From the NCBI GenBank assembly GCA_017550335.1, contig JAFZPM010000047.1, positions 148,832-212,831 on the forward strand: DNA of 64,000 nt. Reading direction: 5' to 3'. The notes below the pieces were generated by a model. The model was not told where the DNA came from. It saw nothing but the letters and a program-made list of their open reading frames with translations, and made no database searches. Shown here piece after piece: positions 46,883 to 55,227 of the stretch. Numbering within the stretch: the first letter of the stretch is position 1; every line of letters starts with the position of its first letter. A program made the translations under genes and the position numbers. This DNA comes from Paludibacteraceae bacterium. GTDB lineage: Bacteria; Bacteroidota; Bacteroidia; Bacteroidales; Paludibacteraceae.

Positions 46883-49800
46883 TTACAACTTCACGAACTT
46901 AGTTTGGTAAGTCGTTCCGTTGACTGAAATCGTCACAACGTAAACATTGTTCTCCAGATTGCCGACATAGATGCTGGAACCATTCTTTATGTTCTTGGAG
47001 AGCAGGATACGTCCTGTCAAGTCCGCAAGAACGATGTCCGCCTCTTCACCGTCTATGGAGAACCATAGGTAATCGCTTGTCGGGTTAGGGTAGATGCTTA
47101 GGATAGGGAGCGCACTATCTTCTTCACTATTGACCAAAGTAACCTCACTTGGAGATGAAGTCAACAATGGAGAGTAAGCGTTCTTCTTTGCGAAGGTCGG
47201 ACGGGAAGTGACTGCCCAAGAACCGTCGCCTGTGTAGGAGAAGCGGCTGTAGGTTTCTCCGTCGGTGTGAGGTTGGTAGCGGATGGAGTCGATGACTTCG
47301 ATCTTCCCGTTCACCTTCCTGCTCAGAGAGATTGTTTGGCTTTTATCCTTTGCGAGCTCGAAGTTCGTGTGTAATGGACCTTGGTCGGAAGAGTCCGCAT
47401 CCGCCCAGAACACGAGGTATCCTTTCGCAGGGATGGTGGTCTTCGCAGGACTGTTGGTCGGGATTTGGAACCTATCCAGTGTCTTTCTCTTGTCGGAGAG
47501 GTACATACCTCCCAAGTCGACAGGCACATCGCCGTCGTTGTAGATCTCGATCCAGTCCTCGTCTTGGCGGAACTCGTCCACATATTGTTTGTTGGCGGCA
47601 CACACCTCGTTGATGTAGAGTTTGCCGTAAGAGGTTGAGGTGCCGTCCTTCTCGAATACCGCGCGGAGGACGCAAGCTTCGTTCACATTGCCGGTGTATT
47701 CCTCGTTGTTGGACGAGCTGTTGGAGGTCACACCTGTCTTTTCGTCCAGCATGGAGAGGTCGAACGCTACGGAAGCGGAGTTCTTAGCGCTATGCAATTC
47801 CACTGCGATCACGTTTTTGCCTTGGGTGAGGTCACTGCGGCGGATCTTGAAGCTTACCGTGGCGTAGGAATCCATCTCATAAATGGCTCTGGTCGTGTCG
47901 CTCACGTTGTCTGGCAAGTTGTAACGATAAATCTCTTTGCCATTCAGATAGATGATCGCACCGTCACCGATATGAGCCAAGCATTGGATTTCATTGTCCA
48001 TGGAGTTGAGATTGTCGATGTTGAACTCTTTCCTCAAGAAGATGGTCTTTGCGGCTTGTGATGTACCGAATCCGCCCCAGTCTCCACCGCCGATGCCACC
48101 GATGCCACCGATGCCACCCCAGTCGCCACCTCCGATGCCATCTCCAGGGGCAGGTTGGATGCCCATGTTGCCGCCGTTCCAGTTGCCGTTGTTGCCACCG
48201 TTGTTGTCGCCAGTGTTACCACCGGTCCAGTTGCCACCATTCCAGTTGCCGTTGTTGCCTCCGGTATTACCGCCGTTGTTGCCACCTGTGTTACCACCGG
48301 TCCAGTCGCCCATGCCGCCTGGCCAAGTGCCACCTCCGGATGATCCGGTGACGTTGGTCTTCACGTAGTAGGACATACTGCCTCCGAGAGGGGCTTCACC
48401 GGACTCCCAGCTGGAGTCGTCGAATGAACTCTCTTTCCAGTTGTAAGGCGTGCTTACGGAGTCACTCAAGTAGAGATACTTCCATGAATCGTTGGTGTTG
48501 ATGATGTAGTTTTCCCTACATACTTCCCACTTCTTGAATTTGTAACCTACAGGAGCGACAGCCTTCACGGAGATTTGTGTGCCTGAGAAGTATTTGCTTC
48601 TGAAATCGCTCTTGTTGATAAGCTCCAGTCCGTTCAGCAAGTAGGCTGAGCCGGGGATGTCGGAGTAGATCCTCAGAGGCACAGGAGAACCGTAGTTCAG
48701 TGCGCTGGATACATGGTCGAACACCACATTTTGTCTTGCGACAAGGAAGTTGCGTACCTTCATGGACTCATCCCTCCAAGTCAGGGAGGTTTCCTTGATG
48801 TTCTTTTGTGCGAGGAAGTTCCTGAAGTAGTCCGCCTCCTTGTTCAGGATGGTTATCATGCTGTCCAGGATATAGGCGGTGTTCTCCGCTCCGAATGTGG
48901 TGCCAGCGTGGGCGACGAACTTCGTCATGAGGCGTCTGCTCATCTCCGGGTTCTTGATCAACTGGCTTAAATAGGAGAGTTTCCTCGACACATTCTCTTC
49001 GAAACCGTTTCCTGTCATGTTCTCCTCGTATAATGAGGTGGAATACTCCGTATCATACAAGATCCAGCGCCACTTGCCGTTCTCATTGCGTTTCCACGCT
49101 TTGTTATTGTTGTCGGACCAGTCTTTGTTGAAGATGTATATTTCCGTCATCATGTAGTTCAGGAACTCGTCCACATCGATGATCTCATCTATCTTGTTGA
49201 ATGCGTCAGCCGAGTTGGCGTTGCTTGCGATGTTTTTAACCTGTTGGAAATCATCACATGGTGAATTACCCGTTTTAGAGGTGACATCAATGCAGAACTC
49301 ACCTTCTTTCAGTCCATGGTTGGAGTAGACGAAGTCTTTGTTGGTACGTTCGCGCATACCCAACATCGCATAGTATTCACCGTTCATGAAGACCACGGTT
49401 GGCTCGTATGCTTGGTGGTCCAAATCCATGCCGGAAGCCGCCACGGTTTGGATATAGCCGTCCCTGAACAACATTCTTCCGAAGTCGTTACCCGAGTTAC
49501 GGAGCACGAGGCCTTTCCATTTCAGGGCAGGTTTCTCTCTGAATATCGCACAGTCGAACTTGTTGTTCCCAACTGCCTTGCTTGCCTTGACGGCCACTGA
49601 CTTGATGGCTTTTGTACGTGAGCAGGCTCCGAATGCGCTGATTTTCACCTCTTGGTTGACCATGGTCTCCTTGTTCTCGTCATACAGCTCGAAGTTGCAT
49701 GGACGGTCCCAGTCGTTCATGTAGTTGGCCGTTCTATCCATGGCTCCGCAGTTGGAAGGAACTGTTTTTCCGTTTCGTCCCACGACCAGTGCACCCAATT

Positions 49801-50608
49801 CGTCTCCGTATACATAGTCACGGTCCGTCACCAATGATACGACCTTGATGGAGGTCGGTATGTTGTTGATGCCGATGAAGTAGGTCGCTGTTGTGATGTC
49901 GCTGGCGACTTCCCCGTTTACGACTGCGATGGCGCGCAGCGGTGTGGTCGTGTTGATCTGGATAGGGGAGGAGTATTGCATGGAGTTGACGGTTGGCTCC
50001 TTGCCGTCCGTCGTGTAATAAATCTTTGCGCTACCATCCTCCGCGTAGATCCTAACGGTCTGAGAACTAGAGTAGAAGCCTCCGCTGATGCTGAACTCTG
50101 GCGCCGCTGTCTGGGCGTCGGCTGTTCCTGCGTTGTTGTTCGTCGCCTTTATGGTTGGAGTGACGAAGTAGGCCAGTTTGTCGCCACCGTCTTGAACTCT
50201 TCCGTAGGAGGCGTTCCTGAACGGCTTAGGGTAGGTCACTTTGTCCACGATATGGCCGCTTGCGTCGGAAAGGATCAATGTGCCGCCGTCGCTGTCCAGT
50301 TTGAAGTTGGCGTGGTTGGTTTTATCCTCTTCGTCGAAATAGAAGATGGCGAAGCCCTTTGGCGGTATTTTGATGTTGTTGGCCCGATTCTGCCATTTGT
50401 ATATATCTGATTCTGAGTCGGAAAAGAAGTAGTTGTTCACGTCAACCGTATCGCTCCCGGAATTATATAGTTCTGCCCATCCCACGAAGTTGTAGTCCTC
50501 GTTGTAATGGAAGGATGAGTTGCGCACCATGATCTCATTAATGTGAACAGATGCCATCGCAGGACCCGCCATCAATGCCGATAATAGTAAGTAATTCTTT
50601 ATTTTCAT
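46883..50608 (-). CDS. CotH-kinase-like secreted protein with lamin-tail domains, Gly/Asn/Trp repeat and T9SS type A sorting domain
   Basis: 1241 residues. A signal peptide (MKIKNYLLLSALMAGPAMA) is followed by a lamin-tail domain (about 20-150), a chitobiase-C-like domain with IYYTTDGKEPTVNS (about 168-243), and a CotH protein-kinase-like domain (about 248-640; key segment KWRWILYDTEYSTSLY with acidic residues). A beta-rich domain with an inserted Gly/Asn/Trp low-complexity run (about 754-853) comes next, then a second lamin-tail domain (about 990-1143, LYINEVCAANKQYVDEFRQD) and a type A sorting domain (ILSIYPNPTSDYLWFSID) at 1166-1241. Predicted to be displayed or released outside the outer membrane. 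CotH kinases of spores phosphorylate coat proteins; activity here is not proven. Confidence 0.9.
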   Translation of the reverse strand: MKIKNYLLLSALMAGPAMASVHINEIMVRNSSFHYNEDYNFVGWAELYNSGSDTVDVNNYFFSDSESDIYKWQNRANNIKIPPKGFAIFYFDEEDKTNHANFKLDSDGGTLILSDASGHIVDKVTYPKPFRNASYGRVQDGGDKLAYFVTPTIKATNNNAGTADAQTAAPEFSISGGFYSSSQTVRIYAEDGSAKIYYTTDGKEPTVNSMQYSSPIQINTTTPLRAIAVVNGEVASDITTATYFIGINNIPTSIKVVSLVTDRDYVYGDELGALVVGRNGKTVPSNCGAMDRTANYMNDWDRPCNFELYDENKETMVNQEVKISAFGACSRTKAIKSVAVKASKAVGNNKFDCAIFREKPALKWKGLVLRNSGNDFGRMLFRDGYIQTVAASGMDLDHQAYEPTVVFMNGEYYAMLGMRERTNKDFVYSNHGLKEGEFCIDVTSKTGNSPCDDFQQVKNIASNANSADAFNKIDEIIDVDEFLNYMMTEIYIFNKDWSDNNNKAWKRNENGKWRWILYDTEYSTSLYEENMTGNGFEENVSRKLSYLSQLIKNPEMSRRLMTKFVAHAGTTFGAENTAYILDSMITILNKEADYFRNFLAQKNIKETSLTWRDESMKVRNFLVARQNVVFDHVSSALNYGSPVPLRIYSDIPGSAYLLNGLELINKSDFRSKYFSGTQISVKAVAPVGYKFKKWEVCRENYIINTNDSWKYLYLSDSVSTPYNWKESSFDDSSWESGEAPLGGSMSYYVKTNVTGSSGGGTWPGGMGDWTGGNTGGNNGGNTGGNNGNWNGGNWTGGNTGDNNGGNNGNWNGGNMGIQPAPGDGIGGGDWGGIGGIGGIGGGDWGGFGTSQAAKTIFLRKEFNIDNLNSMDNEIQCLAHIGDGAIIYLNGKEIYRYNLPDNVSDTTRAIYEMDSYATVSFKIRRSDLTQGKNVIAVELHSAKNSASVAFDLSMLDEKTGVTSNSSSNNEEYTGNVNEACVLRAVFEKDGTSTSYGKLYINEVCAANKQYVDEFRQDEDWIEIYNDGDVPVDLGGMYLSDKRKTLDRFQIPTNSPAKTTIPAKGYLVFWADADSSDQGPLHTNFELAKDKSQTISLSRKVNGKIEVIDSIRYQPHTDGETYSRFSYTGDGSWAVTSRPTFAKKNAYSPLLTSSPSEVTLVNSEEDSALPILSIYPNPTSDYLWFSIDGEEADIVLADLTGRILLSKNIKNGSSIYVGNLENNVYVVTISVNGTTYQTKFVKL
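48060..48340 (-). repeat. Tandem low-complexity repeat inside the CotH gene
   Basis: The coding strand encodes short units such as GGNTGGNNG and GNWNGGNW many times, then GGGDWGGIGGIGGIGG. At the DNA level the units (for example CCAGTTGCC with variations) recur every 12-36 bp with high similarity, so repeat-number variation is plausible. All units keep the frame. Confidence 0.85.
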
Positions 50609-50651
50609 GATATTAACCTTTTTAGATACTGTATGTATGGTTTACCAAGTG

Positions 50652-50684
50652 CAAATGTATGTTTTTCCTTGGTTGTTTCCCAAA
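50652..50684 (-). promoter_or_regulatory. Promoter of the CotH gene
   Basis: On the minus strand TTTG (50684-50681) is followed after 21 bp by TACATTTG (50659-50652), a consensus -7 box. The leader would be about 37 nt. Confidence 0.65.
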
Positions 50685-50775
50685 TACAATCAATCAAATA
50701 TGTCTTTTCCATTCTCAATAGTGTTTTTTTTTCAAAAACATGGATGTGTTGTAGTGGGGTTGTCTTGTGCAATAT

Positions 50776-50807
50776 AAAAAGGGGGGAAAGTCGTGCCTTT
50801 CCCCCCC
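50776..50807 (-). terminator. Terminator of the small membrane gene
   Basis: On the minus strand GGGGGGAAAG (50806-50797) pairs with CTTTCCCCCC (50790-50781), then TTTTT. Its position after the small gene at 50832-51002 indicates that this gene is transcribed as a unit. Confidence 0.85.
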
Positions 50808-50831
50808 TATGTTCAAACACAATATGACTGC

Positions 50832-51002
50832 TTACAGCCCTTTCACAAGTGTTGCTATAGCCAGTAATGCGAACGCTGCGCTAACAAGCCAAAAACCGTT
50901 GGCTGAAACGAAAGGAATCGCAACAAATTAACCTAAAATGCCCAATACGCCGAGAATCACGGCTAGAACCCAAATGAATTGTTTAGGAGCTGAAAGTGTC
51001 AT
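50832..51002 (-). pseudogene. Small two-helix membrane protein gene interrupted by an in-frame TAA
   Basis: Reading from the ATG at 51002, 24 codons give MTLSAPKQFIWVLAVILGVL plus GILG, then TAA (50930-50928), then 31 further codons in the same frame, FVAIPFVSANGFWLVSAAFA and LLAIATLVKGL, to a TAA at 50834-50832. Each half carries one hydrophobic segment and together they look like one two-helix protein of about 55 residues, a kind I recall from other Bacteroidota. A terminator follows directly. This is either a recent nonsense mutation, a sequencing error or a readthrough site. The two halves could also work as separate peptides, though the second lacks an obvious start. Confidence 0.68.
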
Positions 51003-51239
51003 AATACATAAATTTTTAGTTAATAATAAAGTTCCAATTTGCGGGTTTCGCTTTTTTGTTACCCGCATTACAAGTTTATACAATTTTTTTTGTATTTGCA
51101 ACAATTTTTTAGATTTTTTTACGTTTGCAGGTGCGGAAAATTCATTAGGACGAGGCGGAGGAGGATCATTTTTCCCCCATGAAATCCGTCGGAACAATGT
51201 TTCTTGTCCCTTATTCCATAAATCTACCATTAATTTGAT

Positions 51240-51247
51240 TACCTTTG
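51240..51247 (+). promoter_or_regulatory. -7 element of the 51.3-kb glycosyltransferase
   Basis: TACCTTTG is the strongest -7 form and ends 20 bp before the chosen ATG at 51268, so the leader is very short. A -33 box is not evident. It decides the start against the much longer open frame. Confidence 0.6.
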
Positions 51248-51267
51248 CGGGCAAATTATATGGCTTA

Positions 51268-52329
51268 ATGGGAAAAGTACTAATAGACCTCTCTATTTTG
51301 AAACACCTCAACTGCGGGTTGGGACAAGTGGCTTACAACTATGCGAAGTATTATCAATCGCATGCGAAGGAGTTCGACTACGAGGTCCATCTGTTGGTCC
51401 CTAAGTCATTCGTCAATGCGTTCGGACAGGATGTGCACTACCACGTCAGCAGGGAGATCCATAAAATCTTCCCTTTCCTTCTGCCTCATTTCGATGTATG
51501 GCACACCATCCATCAATTGGCGCGTCAGGCGCCATCCCGTCGGTCGACCCGCAACCTATTGACCATCCATGATTTGAATTTCCTATACGAAAAGGAGGGG
51601 AAGACCAAGGAGAAATATATCCGCAAGCTCACGAAGAAGATCAAACGGGCGAATAGAATCACTTGCATATCCAATTTCGCCAAGAACGATGTGGAGAAAA
51701 ATTTCCAGGTCGGACAGCCTATCGAAGTGATATACAACGGGGTGGAATTCATGTCGCCAACCGCGGAGAAACAACCCGTTTTGCCTTGCGACGCTGACAA
51801 GAAATTCCTCTTCACCATCGGTCAATTATTGCCGAAAAAGAATTTCCACACTTTATTGGATGTCATGAAGCTTATGCCTGAGTATAATCTCATCATCGCG
51901 GGGAAGGATACCACCGAATATGCCAAGATGATAAAGGATAGAATCGCCGATGAGGGCATCTCCAACGTGTTCCTTTTGGGCGAAATACTCCATGGCGAGA
52001 AGGTTTGGCTCTATAATCACTGCGAGGCGTTCGTGTTCCCTTCTCTGTTCGAGGGGTTTGGCCTGCCTATTATCGAGGCTATGTTCTTCGGTAAGCCGGT
52101 CGTCTCATCCGACAAGACATCCTTGAAGGAGATCGGTGCGGACCATGTGTTCTTCTGGGAGAGTTTCGAGCCTGAGCATATGGCGGCACGGATCAGGGAA
52201 GCGATCGCTCAATTCGGAGATAACCCGTCGATGGCGCTCGACAATAAAGCCTACGCCGAATCTTACTCGTACGAGAAGCATCTCACCCGATACAATGAAA
52301 TTTACCGCGAACTGATGGGGGAGAAGTGA
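51268..52329 (+). CDS. Glycosyltransferase family 1/4 (GT-B)
   Basis: 353 residues from the ATG at 51268. The frame is open to 50938, but that extension contains the promoter and is antisense to the small membrane gene. The N-terminal half includes LKHLNCGLGQVAYNYAKYYQ; a linker has IYNGVEF, and the C-terminal half has FTIGQLLPKKNFHTLLDVM and FPSLFEGFGLPIIEAMFFGKPVVSSDKTSLKEI, the EX7E donor-binding region. Likely a retaining GT acting in surface glycan or LPS assembly. It converges with a second glycosyltransferase gene 39 bp downstream. Confidence 0.9.
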   Translation: MGKVLIDLSILKHLNCGLGQVAYNYAKYYQSHAKEFDYEVHLLVPKSFVNAFGQDVHYHVSREIHKIFPFLLPHFDVWHTIHQLARQAPSRRSTRNLLTIHDLNFLYEKEGKTKEKYIRKLTKKIKRANRITCISNFAKNDVEKNFQVGQPIEVIYNGVEFMSPTAEKQPVLPCDADKKFLFTIGQLLPKKNFHTLLDVMKLMPEYNLIIAGKDTTEYAKMIKDRIADEGISNVFLLGEILHGEKVWLYNHCEAFVFPSLFEGFGLPIIEAMFFGKPVVSSDKTSLKEIGADHVFFWESFEPEHMAARIREAIAQFGDNPSMALDNKAYAESYSYEKHLTRYNEIYRELMGEK

Positions 52330-52368
52330 TTCCCTTCGCTTGTCAGGTTTTGCTTGCTCTATGCGTTG

Positions 52369-53379
52369 TTATTTCGCGGAAAACCTGAGATGTGATTTCC
52401 CTTGGAAGAAATATTTTTGCCACTCGTATAATTGGTGCGCCTTTTTCCGGACGGACCTCTTCATTTTGTCCAATGGCGGAATCTCCTTTTCCTTCTCGAG
52501 GTACTCGTTGTAAAGTTGGATATAGCGTTGCGACTGCACGTCGATGTTCAGGTTCCGCAAGGCGAACTGCCGGAAGAAATCCCCGTCCTCTTTTTTGTAT
52601 TTGGCGATTTCCCGCTCCAGCGAAGCGGCGTCCAGGGGATTGCTGGCGTATCTGTTCACGCAATTGTCAGTCATCGCCTCGTTCACGTTTTCCGAGGAAA
52701 GATAGCCATATCCGCTCGTCTGCCCGTTGTAGTTACGTATGTCGAATGAGACGATCGCCCGTCCGCAAGCCATTGCGTCGTAGAGCGACCTTCCTATCCC
52801 GACAACCAGATCCGCACGGTTCATCATCTCCTCGATTTCCCACACGTCATCCATCTGTTTGTCCGCCCGCAGGAACTCCACGTTCAGATGTTCGCAGCAC
52901 TCCTTGACCACGGCGTGCGCCTGTTCGGATTGGCAGAGCGAGAGCACGGTCGTTAGGCGGTCGTGCAATTGGGTTACTGGCTTAAATCTCTCACAATCAA
53001 TGCCGTTCCATATCGTGGTCACGGGAAGCCCTAGTGAATCGACATGCTTCCTCACCTCTTCGGAAACCCCTACCCAGATATCGGCGTAGCGGGATGGTTG
53101 CTCGATTTCCGGAATGACGCCGTGGCAGGTTTGTATGATGGTGCCTTTCCCGCAAAGCCTATCGGCGATCGGCTTGTGGTTCAGTAGTATGAGGTCGTAG
53201 CGTTTGCGGGACAAGAATGGGATGCCCAAAGATTCTATCCTTTCTGAGACTTTCCCTTGTTTGGCGCAGAAATATTCCACGTCGTAACCTTGTCTTTTCA
53301 GGGACGTCGCCATCGCGTATGTGAAAGCCTCCGTACCTCCTGTCCTTTCTAGGTGGTGAGTCGCCAACAGAATGTTCAT
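52369..53379 (-). CDS. Glycosyltransferase family 4-like (GT-B)
   Basis: 336 residues. The N-terminus NILLATHHLERTGGTEAFTYAMATSL has the glycine-rich acceptor loop and the C-terminal half has ADLVVGIGRSLYDAMACGRAIVSFDIRNYNG, a degenerate EX7E region where the first acidic residue is not obvious. The tail (about 310-336) is basic and may associate with membrane. Donor and acceptor unknown. A -7 box TACATTTG lies 30 bp upstream. It converges with the other glycosyltransferase gene. Confidence 0.84.
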   Translation of the reverse strand: MNILLATHHLERTGGTEAFTYAMATSLKRQGYDVEYFCAKQGKVSERIESLGIPFLSRKRYDLILLNHKPIADRLCGKGTIIQTCHGVIPEIEQPSRYADIWVGVSEEVRKHVDSLGLPVTTIWNGIDCERFKPVTQLHDRLTTVLSLCQSEQAHAVVKECCEHLNVEFLRADKQMDDVWEIEEMMNRADLVVGIGRSLYDAMACGRAIVSFDIRNYNGQTSGYGYLSSENVNEAMTDNCVNRYASNPLDAASLEREIAKYKKEDGDFFRQFALRNLNIDVQSQRYIQLYNEYLEKEKEIPPLDKMKRSVRKKAHQLYEWQKYFFQGKSHLRFSAK

Positions 53380-53408
53380 ATAAGTAAAACCATATTTTTA
53401 TAATACTA

Positions 53409-53416
53409 CAAATGTA
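53409..53416 (-). promoter_or_regulatory. -7 element of the 52.4-kb glycosyltransferase
   Basis: On the minus strand this is TACATTTG, 30 bp upstream of the ATG. The -33 region is weak. Confidence 0.45.
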
Positions 53417-53527
53417 TAATAAAAAAACGAATAATCTTATCGTTAGACCTTCGTCAGGAGGAAGGATCATGTGACTTTCCCGCCTTTCCCCTTACGTCGG
53501 GAAACAAAGAATGAAAAAACGTGCGAA

Positions 53528-53562
53528 TTTGTTTCCCGTTAACCACTTAATCTTTACCTTTG
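53528..53562 (+). promoter_or_regulatory. Promoter of the J-domain gene
   Basis: TTTG (53528-53531), 23-bp spacer, TACCTTTG (53555-53562). The first ATG (53578) is only 15 bp after the -7 box, so the mRNA would be nearly leaderless. The promoter covers the TTG that begins the longest frame (53560). Confidence 0.65.
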
Positions 53563-53577
53563 GCGGAAAAAAAAAGA

Positions 53578-54324
53578 ATGAGGGATGTAAATATATTGTT
53601 GACCATTGTCATCGTCCTGTTCTTCGTCATTTGTCTCTTCGTCTATTTCAGGTCGAGCAGCCGCTCTTACGAAAAGACCAAGGAGGGTAGGGTGGCGCGG
53701 GACATCATCGCACTCTTCTCCATCGTGATGAAGATGAACGGGGTGGTGGACAAGGTGGAACTGAACATCGCTCGAAGATATTTTTTCCATCATTTCCATG
53801 GACACTTGATATGGTCGGTCAATATGCTCAATGAACTTAACGGGAAGAAACTGAAGCAGTATATCGACTATTGCACGGACCTGTTGAATCTTCATGTCTT
53901 AAAGTACAACGATCGTCTCGAACTGCTCGATGTCCTTTTCAACATCGGTTACACCTGCAATGGCATAGACGACCAGAAAATCGAGCTGTTGCGGGGCTTG
54001 GCCAGATATCTGCTCATTCAAGACTGGGACCTCGCCTCGTTGGAATATAAGTACGAGTGTGGACATTACAGCAATAGGGAAAAACAACAGCAGGCGCTCG
54101 AATTAGCCTATAGATACAAGATGGAGGTGGCCTATACCATTCTCGGATTGGAGCCGGGGAGCACATTCGCCCAGGTGAAAAACGCATATAGGAGCATGGC
54201 GAAGAAATACCATCCCGACCATATCCCGGCGGAGTTGGACGAGGAGATGAAGGAGATGTCCGCCACGCTTTTCCGTCAAATCACGGAGGCCTACAACTAT
54301 CTGAACGAAGTATTCAACGGATAA
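53578..54324 (+). CDS. Membrane-anchored TerB-like/J-domain co-chaperone (DjlA-like)
   Basis: 248 residues. A membrane helix at about 5-22 (ILLTIVIVLFFVICLFVYF) is followed by an alpha-helical TerB-like domain (about 40-165, with VVDKVELNIARRYFF) and a C-terminal J domain with the HPD motif in AYRSMAKKYHPDHIP (about 205-215). The arrangement matches DjlA, which stimulates DnaK at the inner membrane. ATG at 53578 is chosen because a promoter covers the upstream TTG frame. Confidence 0.9.
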   Translation: MRDVNILLTIVIVLFFVICLFVYFRSSSRSYEKTKEGRVARDIIALFSIVMKMNGVVDKVELNIARRYFFHHFHGHLIWSVNMLNELNGKKLKQYIDYCTDLLNLHVLKYNDRLELLDVLFNIGYTCNGIDDQKIELLRGLARYLLIQDWDLASLEYKYECGHYSNREKQQQALELAYRYKMEVAYTILGLEPGSTFAQVKNAYRSMAKKYHPDHIPAELDEEMKEMSATLFRQITEAYNYLNEVFNG

Positions 54325-54464
54325 TGTGTTTAAACGTGCGGTAACCGCGTGTTATGGGGAGGGGTATTCTTCCCGTTTTGCCTTGCCGTGGATTGCCGTT
54401 GACCTTTGTGCCGCGCGTTTCTTGCCCTTCAAATTACTTGTCTATTCCTATTTCATGAACATGA

Positions 54465-54497
54465 AAAAGGAGGGCATTCGATGAATGTCCTCCTTTT
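54465..54497 (-). terminator. Terminator after rpsP
   Basis: AAAAGGAGG plus GCATTC (54465-54479) pairs with GAATGT plus CCTCCTTTT (54483-54497), 15 bp with one G-T pair. On the minus strand a T-run follows. It may also stop plus-strand transcription from the J-domain gene. The surrounding 54325-54519 stretch has nothing else. Confidence 0.85.
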
Positions 54498-54519
54498 GTT
54501 CGGAAAGTCTGACCGAGAT

Positions 54520-55098
54520 TTACTCTGCAGCTTTTTCCTCTGTAGCTGGAGCCTCTGCTGCAGGAGCTTCAGCCTCGGCGATTGCCTCAGCTGCCTCAGC
54601 TGCTGCTTCCTTGGCTGCTGCCTCAAGAGCCGCTGCTGCCTCAGCTCTCTTCTTTGCGAGAGCCTCAGACTTAGTCTTGTTGATAGCTTGCTCCTCCTCC
54701 AAACGTTTCTTGGCGGAAGCGATCTTCTTAGAATTTTGCTCAGTTACAACAGCATTGTTCTTCTTCTCTTTCTCGTTCAACCATGATTGGAACTTCTTGT
54801 CAGCTTCAGCCTCGTTGAACGCACCTTTCTTCACGCCACCCAACAAGTGCTTCTTCAGGTATACACCCTTGTCGCTCAAGAGGTTTCTTGTGGTGTCAGT
54901 TGGCTGCGCACCGGTCATCACCCAGTACAATGCTCTGTCGAAGTTTAAGTCAACTGTAGCAGGATTTGTGTTCGGATTGTATGATCCGATTCTCTCAATG
55001 TACTTACCATCACGTGGTGCCCTGCTATCTGCTACGACGATGTGGTAATACGCGTACCCCTTACGGCCGTGTCTTTGCAATCTAATTTTGGTTGCCAT
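54520..55098 (-). CDS. rpsP: 30S ribosomal protein S16 with long Ala/Glu/Lys tail
   Basis: 192 residues; S16 proper occupies about 1-80 ([34 protein letters not shown]). A charged helical tail follows, ending in an Ala/Glu-rich run ([20 protein letters not shown]). S16 is an early-binding protein of the 30S body. Tails of this length are usual in Bacteroidota and are not a fusion. The promoter TACCTTTG lies 48 bp upstream and diverges from gldF. Confidence 0.97.
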   Translation of the reverse strand: MATKIRLQRHGRKGYAYYHIVVADSRAPRDGKYIERIGSYNPNTNPATVDLNFDRALYWVMTGAQPTDTTRNLLSDKGVYLKKHLLGGVKKGAFNEAEADKKFQSWLNEKEKKNNAVVTEQNSKKIASAKKRLEEEQAINKTKSEALAKKRAEAAAALEAAAKEAAAEAAEAIAEAEAPAAEAPATEEKAAE

Positions 55099-55146
55099 TC
55101 TTTTTAATTAATAATTTGTTAAACTTCTTTCGCTTAAAAAGCGGCG

Positions 55147-55154
55147 CAAAGGTA
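55147..55154 (-). promoter_or_regulatory. -7 element of rpsP
   Basis: On the minus strand this reads TACCTTTG, the strongest -7 form. It lies 48 bp before the start codon. The -33 box is poor. Confidence 0.6.
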
Positions 55155-55187
55155 GCATTAATTTTCCGAATATTAAAAACATTTTCT

Positions 55188-55195
55188 TATTTTTG
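55188..55195 (+). promoter_or_regulatory. -7 element of gldF
   Basis: TATTTTTG, 32 bp before the gldF ATG; no clear -33 box. The rpsP and gldF promoters diverge with about 33 bp between their -7 boxes. Confidence 0.45.
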
Positions 55196-55227
55196 CGCTG
55201 AAAAAAGGAAAATAGGTATAAAAGGCT

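Noticed and set aside
50938..51267. Extending the 51.3-kb glycosyltransferase to the upstream ATG at 50938
   Set aside because: The 110-codon extension is antisense to the small membrane gene, contains the TACCTTTG promoter box, and has no resemblance to glycosyltransferase N-termini.
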